A stretch of 64,000 nucleotides of DNA from Microascus cirrosus (taxonomy: Eukaryota > Ascomycota > Sordariomycetes > Microascales > Microascaceae): positions 278,357 through 342,356 of the forward strand of contig JAMBUN010000356.1 in NCBI GenBank assembly GCA_030271035.1, written 5' to 3'. Every line of letters starts with the position of its first letter. Position 1 is the stretch's first letter. The notes below the pieces were generated by a model, which was not told where the DNA came from, did no database searches, and worked only from the letters and a program-made list of their open reading frames with translations. The position numbers and the translations under genes were made by a program. Below are positions 1 to 11,584 of this stretch, in pieces.

Positions 1-579
1 TTCGCGTCGGTCATCTCGTCATCTGAGTCCTCCTCCTCCTGGGCGGCCTTGATGAGGCTGGCGAGGGCCTCGGCGCGCTTCTGCTTCTTGGACTTGGACG
101 GGTCGCTGGGGCCGCCGTTGGCCTCCTCATCCGAAGACTCCTCCTCATCATCGTCATCGGACGCGTTGACGAGGGCCTTGAGGTACTCGTCGTCCTCATC
201 ATCGTCATCCTCATCATCAGAGTCGGAGTCGGAGCTGGGAAGTCGGATGAGCTTCAGGGTAGAGCGGGGGACGGACGGGAGGTTGCCGTTCTCGTCAGCC
301 TCGGGGGGGGCGGTGGGGTCAACCGCGGCCATGGTGATCCGGAACTGAGGCACGAGTAGTCAGTTTCGCCATCTTTTTTGTCATGGTATGTCGCACGCAG
401 ATGCCGCCACGCCGGGTCGCAGACAGGGCTGGAACCTGGTCCAAGTCTGACAGCTAGTTTGCATGGGCGGCAGTAGAAGGACTTACCCTCGCAGGGAAGT
501 TTACCGTCGAGGCAGGGACAGGCCCCTCATTGGGGGGAACAGTCAAGCCGTACACGGCAAGCGCTTGAGGTCCAGACAT
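1..579 (-). CDS. FPR4: Nucleolar FKBP-type peptidyl-prolyl isomerase, 5' part (runs off left edge)
   Basis: N-terminal part of a nucleolar FK506-binding prolyl isomerase of the Fpr3/Fpr4 type (FKBP39/46 in other eukaryotes), a histone chaperone and proline isomerase in the nucleolus. Exon 1 is 579-487: ATG, 31 codons beginning MSGPQALAVYGLTVPP, then a GTAAGT donor at 486-481. A 142-nt intron ends in CAG, and exon 2 runs from 344 past the left edge, starting FRITMAAVDP. The short start exon with the VYGL-VPP motif, the following FRITMAA-DP motif and the phase-0 junction fit the nucleoplasmin-like fold of this family. After it come long runs of Asp/Glu/Ser (about residues 60-125) and a Lys-rich patch, typical of the acidic middle region. 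The catalytic FKBP domain would lie outside the window. Family assignment rests on the N-terminus and the acidic tract only. Confidence 0.8.
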
Positions 580-2431
580 TGCGAAAGACCGCGAAAGCGA
601 ACGGGACGTCGATATGTACGGGGAGAGTAGCGTCTAAAGGATTGACTGGAAACCAGGCGATTGAAAGCGCTACAAAGTTGCGACTTCTTCCAAGCGCTTA
701 GCAGGATCACAAAGACGCAAAATGAGAGTTGGGTGGTTGGAGGTTGAGGTTTGTGTATAGAAGAGACTGAAGCTCTGAAATTTTCTTTCCCTCTTTTTTT
801 TTTTTTTTTGGGCTGGTTCCTCAAAACCCCACTACTTGCGGCGGAAAAAAGTTCGATAAGGACGCTTATCGGTCGTCCCCAGCAGCAGAGTAGTGGAGCC
901 GGCGTCCTCACCGCCCTGAAGATGAGCCAATCTGAGCCGGCCTTGGAGGAAGAAATGGGTCCTGCGAGTGAGGTTGTTCTACAGTGCTCCTTTGACTTTG
1001 ACGGGCAAAATTATTAGATTTTCTGGGTTCCTGGATTTGTTTCAACAGAAGTTTCCGATGAGGCGCCTAAGTTTAGTGAGGGGAAATTGATATTCCTGGT
1101 GGAGAAAGGGCACCTGCTCTCGAAGACGTCAGCCTGAAGCCTGCCTGCATCCTTCAGCAGACGAATTGGCCAGGCTTCCATGTTCGTCTCCAGCCGGGAG
1201 GGGGCCACCTGCCGTTGCCGGGGAAATCGCCCGACAAGCCGATCAGGTCCATGCTCATGCATGTAGTACCTAATCAGTCCGAGTCACACGCCTACGAAAA
1301 GCAAACTTCGAGGGGAGAGCAAGGGGTAGCGGCATGTGCCCTACTTCTCCATCACGTTCGTCTAACATAAACATCTATTATCGTGGTCATTGTCAAGGGC
1401 GGCTGCTTGAAAGTTCGTAGCATCGCAATTCACGAAAGTGCGTCGAATTCATAAAGCAGGATGATGATGAATCTTGCCTACTTAATTCAGCCGTGTCGGA
1501 AACCGCCATCAGACGGCACGGCCAAGAGTCTGCTGCAGACTCCTACGCCAGAGGCGCAGGACTGACTCTATATACGTCCCCTTCCATCAATAAGCATTAG
1601 GTATTATCGACGCTATGAGCGTGCGTCCCATGACCAAGGCCAAGATATTAATTTGATGTTCCCCGCACTCCCCACGGCTCTCTTCGGGTCCCACAGCTTT
1701 CGTGTCGGGAGACGACAAGTTCGCCTGAGGACGTAGTCTCGCCGCCATTGTCCAACCTTCCGTGGAACCGATCGTCGAGGGAAGGCGGCGGTAGTCTTGT
1801 CGTTGCGTGCATGGGTGCGACGAAGGCATTGGATTTTGCCTGTCCCGCAAGCTGTATCTCGTCTTTGTGCCGTCGTTCCCCGTTCCCCTCAGGCGTTTTT
1901 CTCTTCCTTCTCCAATATCAAAAAGAAATCGATGGTATTTCCGCGGTAACGAGCGTAACAGGACAGGCCTTACTCCGTCTCAGACCATGTATAAAAGTAC
2001 TCCGAGAACGCCAGGTCAAGGCCCCCCAAAAAAATAAAAGAATATGTGTAAGAAGGATTCCCCCGTTCTAAGTTGCCAACGATGCCAAATGCGGTGCGAT
2101 GCGTACCAAAGGGTAAGAGATAAGAAAAGGGGGCACGCTCCACGGCCACCATGCCACTGGAAAGTTGCGTAGTGTCCAAATCAACGAGCGGGAAGAAATA
2201 TAATTCGACCTCTCGTTTGTCGAAGAATTGAGTAACGGGAAGAAGAAGTGGTTGAAAGCCGAGAAGGGTGAAGCCCGATACGGCGATGGTCGATACGCGG
2301 AGGATCGGCGAATAGTGAAGAGGACGAGGAGAGGAAGAGATGAGGGAAAAGTATGGACATGTGACAAGAAGCCAAATCAATAAGAGGAAGAAACCATGAA
2401 GAAATAAGAAGCATTGGACCAAACCCCATTT
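580..2431. other. Intergenic region, no gene seen
   Basis: About 1.85 kb between the start of the FKBP gene and the 3' end of the glycosyltransferase gene. The part next to 579 is the FKBP promoter and 5' leader and includes a run of 16 T at 794-809. All open frames here are short and overlap each other on both strands, none looks like a family I know, and I found no believable splice chain. Positions 2000-2431 are probably the 3' flank of the glycosyltransferase gene. Confidence 0.6.
794..809. repeat. Poly-T homopolymer (16 nt)
   Basis: An uninterrupted run of 16 T, about 215 bases upstream of the FKBP start codon; read on that gene's strand it is poly-A. Such tracts are common nucleosome-excluding elements in fungal promoters, so a promoter role is plausible but not shown. 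Confidence 0.7.
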
Positions 2432-4783
2432 CTATACCTTCTCGCCCGTCACTAGCGATAATGCGCGTCTCCGCGTTACCTTCTTGCTCACAGCGTACAC
2501 CAGGTCCAGTGTCCAGAAGTGGCAGATTTGAGCCTGCGCGCAGGGAATGGACCCGTATAGTGGCGCGACTAACGGCGCCATCACGTAGTCCACCACATTC
2601 TTCTTCATCGACCGATGAGAGAAGCGCATGCCCTCGGCGAGCCCGGCATCCGTCATCTCCTGTTCCCTCGCCTTGACGCAGATCCGGTGGAATCCCTCGT
2701 ACAAGGCGAGATAAGCGACAACTTCCATGAAGCCAACCGCTCGGAGAACGTTGCAGACGGAGAAGATCCAGTTCAGGTTGTGAATGTCGGGCTGGTCCTT
2801 GGTGAGCCAGACGTAGGCAGCGGAAGCGAACACGAGAATCGTCATCTGAACGGGCAAGAAGTGGGCCTCAAAGAGGCGGTGGAAAAGATAGAGCAGGCGT
2901 TCCCAGTGGATACCATCGAGGGTATCATGGATAGTATCGGAGAAAATACCAGCCTCGGCACCGGCCTCGACGTCCTTCTCATTGGCAAGAGGTTCGGGAA
3001 CATATGAGTCCGACGAGTCGCCACTAACGGTTTACGTTAGCCTTCATTTTTCACTACCTAGACCGGGCTGCGGGTGAAGCTAGAGACACATGGGATTCAT
3101 GGAGGGAAAGGGAGAGGCTTACATGGACTGGTGAAGCGGCCTGAAGGCACGGGACGTATGTTTCCTCTCGCGCCAACACTCAACAAGCTTGCGAAGGGCA
3201 TATCCGGTGTCCAAGGCACCCCACATATGGCGCAGGGCTTGCTTGTATCGGGCGGTCATATCCATATAAATGCCAACAACACCTTCCTTCCCACCCCCTG
3301 TCACATTGCTTTGGCTGACGGGGCTAAGAACTGTTCTCGAGGTCAGGTTGCCGTTAAGTGCGAAGAAGCACTTCAGATACATATGCAGATCCTCTCCGAT
3401 GGCCTCGCTGCCGCAATCCCAGCCACCAACGCGATCAATCAGTTCGAGAGTGAGCGAGTACACCGATGTGGGCGGGGCTACAGTCGACCCGCTGTACAGT
3501 CCGGACAGTCCAGCCGCGCACCAGAGAATGTCGGCCACACGAACGATCGCCGGGACATTGTGAGCGTTCCGGTCGAAGATGATTGGCGCCGAGTAGAGGG
3601 TCTTGGTAGCCGTTTCGGGAGAAGCCAGATGCATTTGTGTAATGAGCGAGAAGTAGTTCGAGGACAGGTGGCTATCAGCTATAATGGAAATCAGTAAATC
3701 TTGTTCGTCTGTCCGATTGGCAACAACCATTCTTTTCACGCTCGACTCGTCTGCCGACCACGAACTGAGAGGACTCGCTTTGTCACCAGGCGTTACAGCC
3801 CGACCATACTTACCATCAATTCCGGTGACGACTACATTCCTGCGTTTCTCAATTGGATACTTCTCGCTGAGCTTCCGGGCTGCCCATGCTACGTTGCTAC
3901 CCTTGCCAGCCGATTCACCGGGAATGTCAGACGGATGAACAGTGTAGGTGATGTTGCGGAACTTGGCGGAAAATTCATCGATAAGCTGCATGGCCTTGGC
4001 GTCGGCGTTCGCTTCGCGCTGCTCCATTCCTAGATAAACCTGCAACTTTTGTCTTAGCATACTGGCCATAATCCTACCCTATCAGGAACGGGCGCGCAGA
4101 TGACGCGGGCCCACCCGCTTCGGAATTTGACGCTCCCAGCTTCCCCAGTGCCACAACCAGCATGCGAGCCAGGGTCCTCAGATCCCTGGTGTCGAGTAAA
4201 ATGGATAGCGGGAATTACTTACATCGTAAGAAGTGGACGCTTGTGGGTGCGAGGCCAAGACATCGAGGGTTTCCCGGAGCGTATCCATCTCCTCCTTGTA
4301 GTTCGGCACGACAATCGCGTGCAGAACACTGCTCATATCCCGGTCGGCCATTTCCGCCTCGAGGTCGCCAGCCTCGCTGCTGGATGCGGAGCTTCCCGGC
4401 GATATCGAACCTAGGGTCTCGGAGCTCGACAGCGAGGTCGAGGATCCGCGGCGCTGGCCCGTGAGTCGGAGCTCACGCAGGGTCTTCGAGCGCATCTTCC
4501 TCAGGCTTTTGGTGAGGTCGACGATGGACCAGCAGGCGCGAAGTGGGAAGACAAAGACGAGGAGGTGAATCAGCAAGCAGTAATAGGCGAAGATGACGGT
4601 CCAGTTCCCAGCTCCTCCCATCGCCGAGGTCTTCGGGTCGAATTTGACGTTTTGCATGTCCTGGTACTCGTAAGGGTGTTCGGGCCTGGTGGCTTCCTTC
4701 GAGATGACCCAGTAGCACAGAGCCATCAAGGCTATCATGGCGAGGCCGCCCGAGCGGCGCGTCGCCCAGGCGAAGACTGACAT
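2432..4783 (-). CDS. Membrane-bound family 2 (GT2-like) glycosyltransferase
   Basis: Predicted processive-type glycosyltransferase in a membrane; donor and product are unknown. Four exons: 4783-4223, 4039-3814, 3678-3123 and 3023-2432 give 644 residues with all junctions in frame. Two hydrophobic segments lie in the first 110 residues, then a Ser-rich linker. The catalytic part shows a VVPNYKEE start motif, GKGSN-AWAAR, a D-A-D-S-H motif formed exactly across intron 2 (the metal-binding DxD), GEDLHMYLK (acceptor ED) and an R-Y-K-Q-A-L-R-H-M-W-G stretch resembling the (Q/R)xxRW site. Three or more hydrophobic segments follow in exon 4. The ATG at 4783 (MSVFAWATRR) was chosen because the in-frame extension to 4906 is Pro/Ser-rich and leader-like. 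This family is widespread in fungi and poorly characterised. It is oriented tail to head behind the FKBP gene. Confidence 0.85.
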
Positions 4784-7700
4784 GACGGCGGGCAGCTGTA
4801 TCGAAGACCGAGGACAGGGGACAGGGGGCGCGGGGGAAAACGCGTCGGTTGAAGAATTAGAAGGGCACGGTCGAAGAGAATGGGAATTGAAGGATAGTAT
4901 CGACACAATGCGTTGAGAGAGTGACAGGAGATATTAATCGCAAGGTGTGGGAAAAAAAAAAGAAGACCGTCGCAATCAAGAGGGGAAGGGGGCCCGCGCT
5001 TCGCGGAGAGAGGGAAAAGAGAGAAGGGGAGAAAAAATAAGTTGGGACGAGGAACAAGGGCAAGTGTTGCACGGGAGATTGCTTGTCCAGGTTGGCGTCG
5101 GAGGGGTCGTGGTGGTAATACGCCGTACCCACAAGAGGAGCTTGTGCTAACAGGGCTGTGGAAGGCCAGGGAGCGATACTTCATTTAACTCGACGATCTG
5201 ACCCAACAGCCCCCGTACGCTAATAATTGACGTGAATTCCGGGAGAGGGATCGAGTATTGACCCCGGGAAGTTCCAGAGGGAGCAGCGCGAATAGCACCA
5301 CGGCAGGTGTTTCGACGACTGACGGGCGGGAAAATGGGATGTGGAAACATCGATGCTTGTCGATGGTACAGCATCCACACAGCTTTTCGTGCTAGCTGAA
5401 GGAGGTTCCGACTACTTCCAAAACCGCACGTAATGTCCCGTTCTGGGAAGAAAACCTGAACAGGGGGAGGGGTGGGTAATGGGTGAGGTCAGGGGATGTA
5501 CCAAATACTTTGCACTAGCCTGCCGAGCTGGTCTGCTGTGGAAAGGGGGAAGGAGCTGACCTATTAATACAGAGGGTGTCTCTGGGCCATGGGGTGTCTC
5601 GCTGCGGCGTGACCATGACGGATTGGAGCCATGGTCGTCTTCTATCGAAATCTATGCTTCGCCCGCTTCGAAATGACGGCAGTTGGGGGGCCATTTCTCT
5701 CGCGCAACATTTTCACAAGCCAATGCCCCGCGGGTGGCAGCTGTTTGCCAGGTTTGCAGGATGGCTGTGCTCGGGTACCATGGTACATGACAACACTTGT
5801 ACCTGTTATGCATGCAATGGCAGGTGCTCCCTGATGTGGATAGCAATCGGCGCAGGTACCATCCCGTACTTTTCCTGCAGCTCGCTACGCCCGCCATCCA
5901 ACGGAGCACACACATAGAAGCCGCCACCCAGTCATGCTCTTCAAGCGCCTAGTACGAACGGATCGCGCTCCCGTCCCCCACACCGTTCCCACAATCACTC
6001 TCGGAGATGCAACATTTGCTGCTTGACATGTCACCGTTCAGACAGCGATTCTCAAATAGCGGGACGTTCAGACACCGTTTAGCTCGTCTGCTCCATTTGT
6101 TCCACTTCCGGAGTCTGTTGCCATCAAGCCTTCCAGAGCCTTGGAAGGGTCCACTCGGTGGCCTCTCCAGCCCGCCTTACCTTGCTGCCGCCCCAGGTCT
6201 GTTTCGCTAACCGGAAATTTATCGATCGTGGGACAAAAGACCGTCTTCCCCCGAATTGGGCTCACAGGAAGCCATTGTGGAGACATATTGCGATTGACAT
6301 CGCCTCGAGAGGCAGGCTGTGGAAGGGAAAGACGGAGCACTGAATCTCTTCCCTGGTCCTCTGCCTCCGTCGGTGGTGGTATGATTCGCTAAAGTTCCTC
6401 TAACTCAGCTTGCGGAACCTTACTCGGTATGCAGCAGGAAGGCCCGTGGGAACTGCTGCAGAATGGATTGGTTTGACCGCGATGCCCTGGGGAAGAAAAC
6501 GCCCGATATGGCAAACCGAAGTAGCACGCTGCTCATCTCGCATGATGGGCCTCCAGATCGTCCCTCATCGCTCCCCACTATTGTACGCCTGTTTGGCGAA
6601 TCCCGCCCCAGAAGAGCAGCACGGAGTTTGAGGGCAACGAAGAATCGTCGTTTGAGCGATTTCTCCGCGGCCTGAACAACCCGCAGCAAGGCCTTCCGAG
6701 TCTCGCCATTGGGCGAGACCCCAGGCTGTCGGCTCCAACCACACTCGGCTGTGGACTTCCTTGCTTCTCTGCCTCCACGGACCCTTTTAGCTTCGCCAGT
6801 AAAATTGCCATGGGGGCGGATGCCTGTGGGTCCTACCTCTCTATCCCTGCTGTTATGATGTCAATCCTGCCCACCTTGGCTTGGTCATCCTCCATCCTGA
6901 ACCTTGCGCAGTGCGCCCTTAATTACTGCAGCCCAGTGCCACAATCCGTTACGACGCTGCGGCATCCACCTAATTTCCATGGTGTTACAGGGGTTATCTC
7001 CATCATGGAGGTACCTCCTCCACGGCTTGAGTTCGCCGCTGACAACAAGTACTCACGTATGACGCGTCGAGATATCTCGCGCCTCATTGGCTCTCTCTGT
7101 GGGGCGACTGTGGTTCGCGAGATGTCACCCCCTAGTATCGTTCCAGAGCGATCCAGCAAGCTCGTTACCCGTCTTGGACACAAGATTTCCCAACTCCCGC
7201 ACTAGCAGCCAGCGAAACCCTGGTGTGAGGAACCCGCGAACCATGGATGTGGCTGAGCCTCTCAGGGGCGAAAATTTTTTCTATTGTCCTTTCTCCGACG
7301 GAAAGACGGGAGGGAGCCGTAGCTTTCGGGCACGGCTTGAGAATGAAGCAAGCACGGCAAAGCGTGCGCAGGCCGCCGTGCGGTCAGGAAGATATTACGG
7401 TTGGGTGGATGCCGGAGAATGGTGCCTGGGCTCTGAGTAACGACAATCCTGCCGCCAAAAGCGGGACGGAAGATACTTGGAGCTACCTTCCCTGCCGTTT
7501 GAATCCCACCCCAAGACACCATTGGCTTTGTTCTCCTCATCGCCAAGTTTAGGAGGGGCCTGTGTGTCGATGCCCTCTGAACCCGCAGCAGACCGCGCTT
7601 GGCGAGGGTGAATGTATTGTCAAGCGAGTCCGCAACCTCAAGACGGAACGTCGAGTCGCACCATTCATCCTGCTCATGGGGCCCCACGGGGGTCGGTCTC

Positions 7701-9408
7701 GTGAGCTCGTCGGCGATAAGAGGAGTGCACATCCCAAGGTCTGAAGAAGCTTCTCGGCCATTCAATAGTAGCACGTTTTTGTTGATTTCGCTCCTAGCGA
7801 TATTTGTCGGGCGCGCGCGTGGACAGCCGAGATCTCGACCGACATGGACATCTCCGATGAAGTTGACCACTCGAAGGCCATCATTAGGTCCACGCCCTGG
7901 CTATTCAGGCGGGGAATGGCTGGCCTTGGCTCATATCACCCAGACCGCCTTCTGGGCCGTGCCCTTGTTTCTGCGATCGATTCGTCCGCGGTCTTGGCAA
8001 GCTAGCATCCACCAGAAGAAAGCTTTCTTTTACATTTCCTTGGCCTCAGATCGGGTGACATCATCGAGGGGGTTTCAAAGGAAGAACGTGGCCATCCTTG
8101 ACGCCATTGTCGTCGAACAAATGAGGGACTGCGCCGCCTTGGGGCCGTGACCGGATAATTGGGCGGGAGTGTGGCTTTTTCGAGCCACGGTGGGAATAAT
8201 GGTTAAGGCAGATCCCACCATGCCGACGAAGCGGGATACCGGGCCCTTGAAACGAAAGCTCAACCCGGGCGGGTGCCTTCGAGAACGCCCCCAACCTGGT
8301 TTCACAACAGGATCTCACGCACACACCGCCGCGAGTTTCTGCCCATTTTCAGGGCCTGGAACAACATTAGTTGGCACGGTGGAAAACACAGCAGGCTAAC
8401 TATCTGCAAATGAGGGCGGCACCCGGGCGCTGAGGCGAATCGCTGGTATGTTTCTATGATCGACCCCCGCCACCCCGGTTACGCGTCTGGGAAACCCTGC
8501 GACGTATGAACGCGTGGCTCTGTCGCAAGCAGGGCAGACTGTGACCCGTCTTGCGCGAGAAGTCGCCGTCGAAGGAAACTAAACCGGCAGATTCCATGTC
8601 AACCAAATTCCGAGGTCAAAACGGTTCTCCTTTGGGCGTGCGCTTTATGGTCGACCTTGCATGTCTCGTTCAGAACGTTGGACACAGGTTGCAACGCCAC
8701 ACGACCAATCGTCATACAGATCCTTCCGCAGGACGAGGCGAATAAGATGTGGCTGTGCAGCCCCCGAAGCCACGCATCACTAGCCAATGCCAGTCTCACA
8801 GGATTTATTTCGAGCTAGGAAGGATCGCATGTGTCCGCTTGCCGCTTATTATATGGGATTGTAGGATTGAGGCTCGAAGTATCGGAATCCGTAGGTGCAA
8901 ACCAGTCTCGGCGCTCCAAGTACCTCCAGGCAGCCAGCCTAAGTTTATCACCCCAGCCCTTTCCCATCGAAGAGTCACAGAGCACCGAGCCTTGTACTTG
9001 ATGCGTTTCCGCATGAAACATGATTAAATTGGGGGCGATGCCTCTGTCCCGGTCATTATTTTGAGATGGTAGGGCGCTAGACTGTAACATCCGACGGGAA
9101 GACATGCCTCAGCCTCATCCTTCGGGCTAATTCTGCGTAATTGCGGTCCACGCGGCCGTAATAGATGAGTTTGGTGTACAAAGCACGCGATGCATGGTCG
9201 TTGTCGAACGACGGGAGGGTGTTGCCGGGCGTCCAGTGGCCTGTTTTAGGGCAACATCTCCAGAGCTCTCCCCAGGCTCGGATACGTCGCTGCTTCGGTC
9301 TGATAAGGCTATGGAGATCCGTGCTCAATCGCTCCACCTACAGCACACGTCCCGCCCACGCAGGGTTAAAAGTCGAGAAATCGGTATCTCGAGCGTCTGG
9401 TGCGTCTC
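4784..9408. other. 4.6-kb gene-free stretch
   Basis: Between the start of the glycosyltransferase gene and the end of the THOC5-like gene. The first few hundred bases are the glycosyltransferase promoter and leader. The rest shows no open frame that I recognise. The longest is 202 codons on the minus strand (7870-7262); it has no visible domain, hydrophobic segment or conserved-looking motif, and its upstream extension does not give a start exon. No strong C-to-T decay is obvious by eye. It could be an old gene relic, a regulatory region or a non-coding transcript. Confidence 0.55.
5775..5786. repeat. 12-bp perfect palindrome
   Basis: The sequence GTACCATGGTAC is its own reverse complement. 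Further GTACC or GGTAC words occur within the next 90 bases (around 5800 and 5855), giving a small local cluster inside the gene-free stretch. It may be a dimeric DNA-binding site or chance; no transcript is visible next to it. Confidence 0.4.
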
Positions 9409-10205
9409 TCAGACCACTTTTTCGAAGCGCTTCTGAATAGGTTTGGCAGCCTGTAGAGGAACCATCAGTATACCAGCGGGTGACGAACCGCGATTATGTG
9501 AAGGGGACACTCACATCGATGAACCTTTCCAGGTCCTTGTCGAGGTTCGCCAGGTCGTCCTTCCTCTTCTTGTTCTCGGCGATGAGCTTGGCCTTTCGCT
9601 TCAGAAGTTCCTGCCTCTGCTGCTCCAGCGCCTCCCTCTCTGCCCTCTCATGATCGATCCGCGCTACCATCAGGTCGTTCTCGTCGGCCTCGGCATGCTC
9701 AGGGTGCTGAGCGAGAAACTCATCCGCAGGAATAAGGGGTAGCTGTGTGTATTTGTGACTGTGATCTCGTACATTAGTGGAGCTTCTAAGGAATCTGGGT
9801 TCCAAGTGTGTTGCCCGGGATAGGGAGCGCAATACACGGGGGTCCATACTCGTACGACTCGCACGCGGCTATCTCATTCCGCAGGTGGCGTTGCTCATAG
9901 TACAGATTCTGAAGCTGGAGATGTAGGCGGTCGACCTCGTGCCTAGCCTCGGCCGTTACGGCCTTCGTCTCGCGGGCATTCAGGTTGGCGGCACGGTGGA
10001 GGCCGCGCAGCTGGGCGATGTTGGTGAACATGCGTTTCTGCTGCTTCAGGACATCGCCTTGGGCCTCGGGAGTGAGGGCGCCCTCGTCGTTCTGCAGGAT
10101 GGCGGCTAGGAGGTCGAGGAGGGAGGTAGCCTCGCCGCGGGCGTGGCTCGCCGTCTGGAGGACAGCGCCGAGGCTCGGCTCGGCGACGATCTTATCGATG
10201 GCCAT
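9409..10205 (-). CDS. THO complex subunit 5 (THOC5)-like protein
   Basis: Predicted nuclear THO/TREX subunit, which couples transcription to mRNA packaging and export. Three exons, 10205-9850, 9758-9515 and 9450-9409 (last exon 42 nt), give 213 residues; the junction codons join as YDHKY and FIDAAKPIQK. The family hallmark is the block NLYYEQRHLRNEI followed by an acidic C-E-S-Y-D-H motif and LPLIPADEFLAQHPEH, as in THOC5/Fmi proteins. The middle is a long charged coiled coil (about residues 140-200). Metazoan THOC5 is about three times longer, so only the N-terminal coiled-coil part is present here; short versions are usual in filamentous fungi as far as I know. Its start faces the IZH3 gene across a 1.4-kb shared upstream region. 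Confidence 0.85.
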
Positions 10206-11584
10206 GACGGGGCGATGAGGCAAGCATATGTCGAAATGTTTCGTTTATATCGTCGTATTTCCTCCCTATAGAGTGTGGCTATTGAGCTTATGTAGCTGGC
10301 GATGCATCCGCCGATGGAATGCTGATCTTTTGCGTCTTTGATACTCTGTAGCACTTTTTTATCATTGACCATTCCTTGCTGCTAAAGGACGAGGCTGACA
10401 GGCGCCAAGTCAACTCGGATAATCTCAGGTTAAAAAAGGCGGCTTCTCGAGTCGTGTTGCAGGATGGCAACGGGCGAGAGGGGGTGCCCCACCGACAAAA
10501 GACCCCGCTCTCGGCGCGCAAATGAGACTCGGTTCCACGCCATGGCGCACTTGCCGGGTCCCTGAGACAGGGCGAAAACCGCCCGGAACACCGATGTCAC
10601 GGCGCCGCAAGCACTATTAATGCGCGGGGCTTTTGACTCTGGGCCAGAACTCTTTCACGGCCGGGGAACCACAGCCGTTTTTTTAGGCCGGCCTGCGGTG
10701 ATTGTTCCTTTCGGCTTTATGAGTACCCTGATACCTTGATGACAAAGCTGCCGCGGGAAGCGACAAAGCTGCGCCAAGCCAGTCAGCGCCCCAAAAAAAA
10801 TAATATAGGAAATTCCAGGCGAAAGGAAAGGGGAACAACGGCCGCCGACGACCAATCTCCGCTCCTGTCTGCACATGCTCCGAGCGATGGCAACGACGGG
10901 CCAGGGCAAACATCGTCTTTCCCGCAGGTGGCCCCCCACTTCTCCTCAACACTCCGCGCGGCACCCGAAGTAATCCTCCCGCGCTTCTCCACATCGTGCG
11001 AGGTCTCCTCTTTGATTCCCAGAACTCGGTCCGCCGATTTCGTTCCCCTCCTTTCGGCTTCCCACCGTCTTCCCGGCGTCTTGCTCGGTTTCTCTCGTTA
11101 AATGTTCCTATCTCTGTGTATTCTTTCCTCTTCAGGGTATCATAGTACAGCTCTTGAACGGCAGGGACGGTGTCTTACCCGGGCTCCTCTCAGCTTCCCA
11201 CGTCGCCGCGTCCTTTTCTGCCAGAGACAGTTCCTCTCGGAAGTCAACCAAAGTTGACTTTTACCCTGGACCCTCACTGGTCCACCTCCTGGGACATATT
11301 CTAGCCCAAGACGTTAGATTCAAGGCCATACCCAATATCATCACTCGTGGCCCCTCCCGACAGGCCTCAATCAGAGAAGCCGTGTCCTTATTAGGTGTTC
11401 TAACTTAGAGAATCTGGGGCTGTGGGCCCTCGCATACCGCCGCTGCAGATATCACCAACCGTCTATGGAGACATAGCATAAGGCTCCTGTCTTAGTACCC
11501 GAATTCCGACCCGCAACGGGACCTCTCCTTTCCCTACTTCCGACCACCGATCTTCCCAAGGTCCTACTCAAGCGCGTATACACC
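10206..11584. promoter_or_regulatory. Shared upstream region of the THOC5-like and IZH3 genes
   Basis: A 1.38-kb divergent intergenic region. On the plus strand, about 10980-11140 is strongly pyrimidine-rich, as is usual around fungal core promoters and 5' leaders, which would give IZH3 a leader of roughly 450 bases. Short overlapping open frames occur on both strands but none resembles a protein. No specific transcription factor site can be assigned. Confidence 0.45.
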
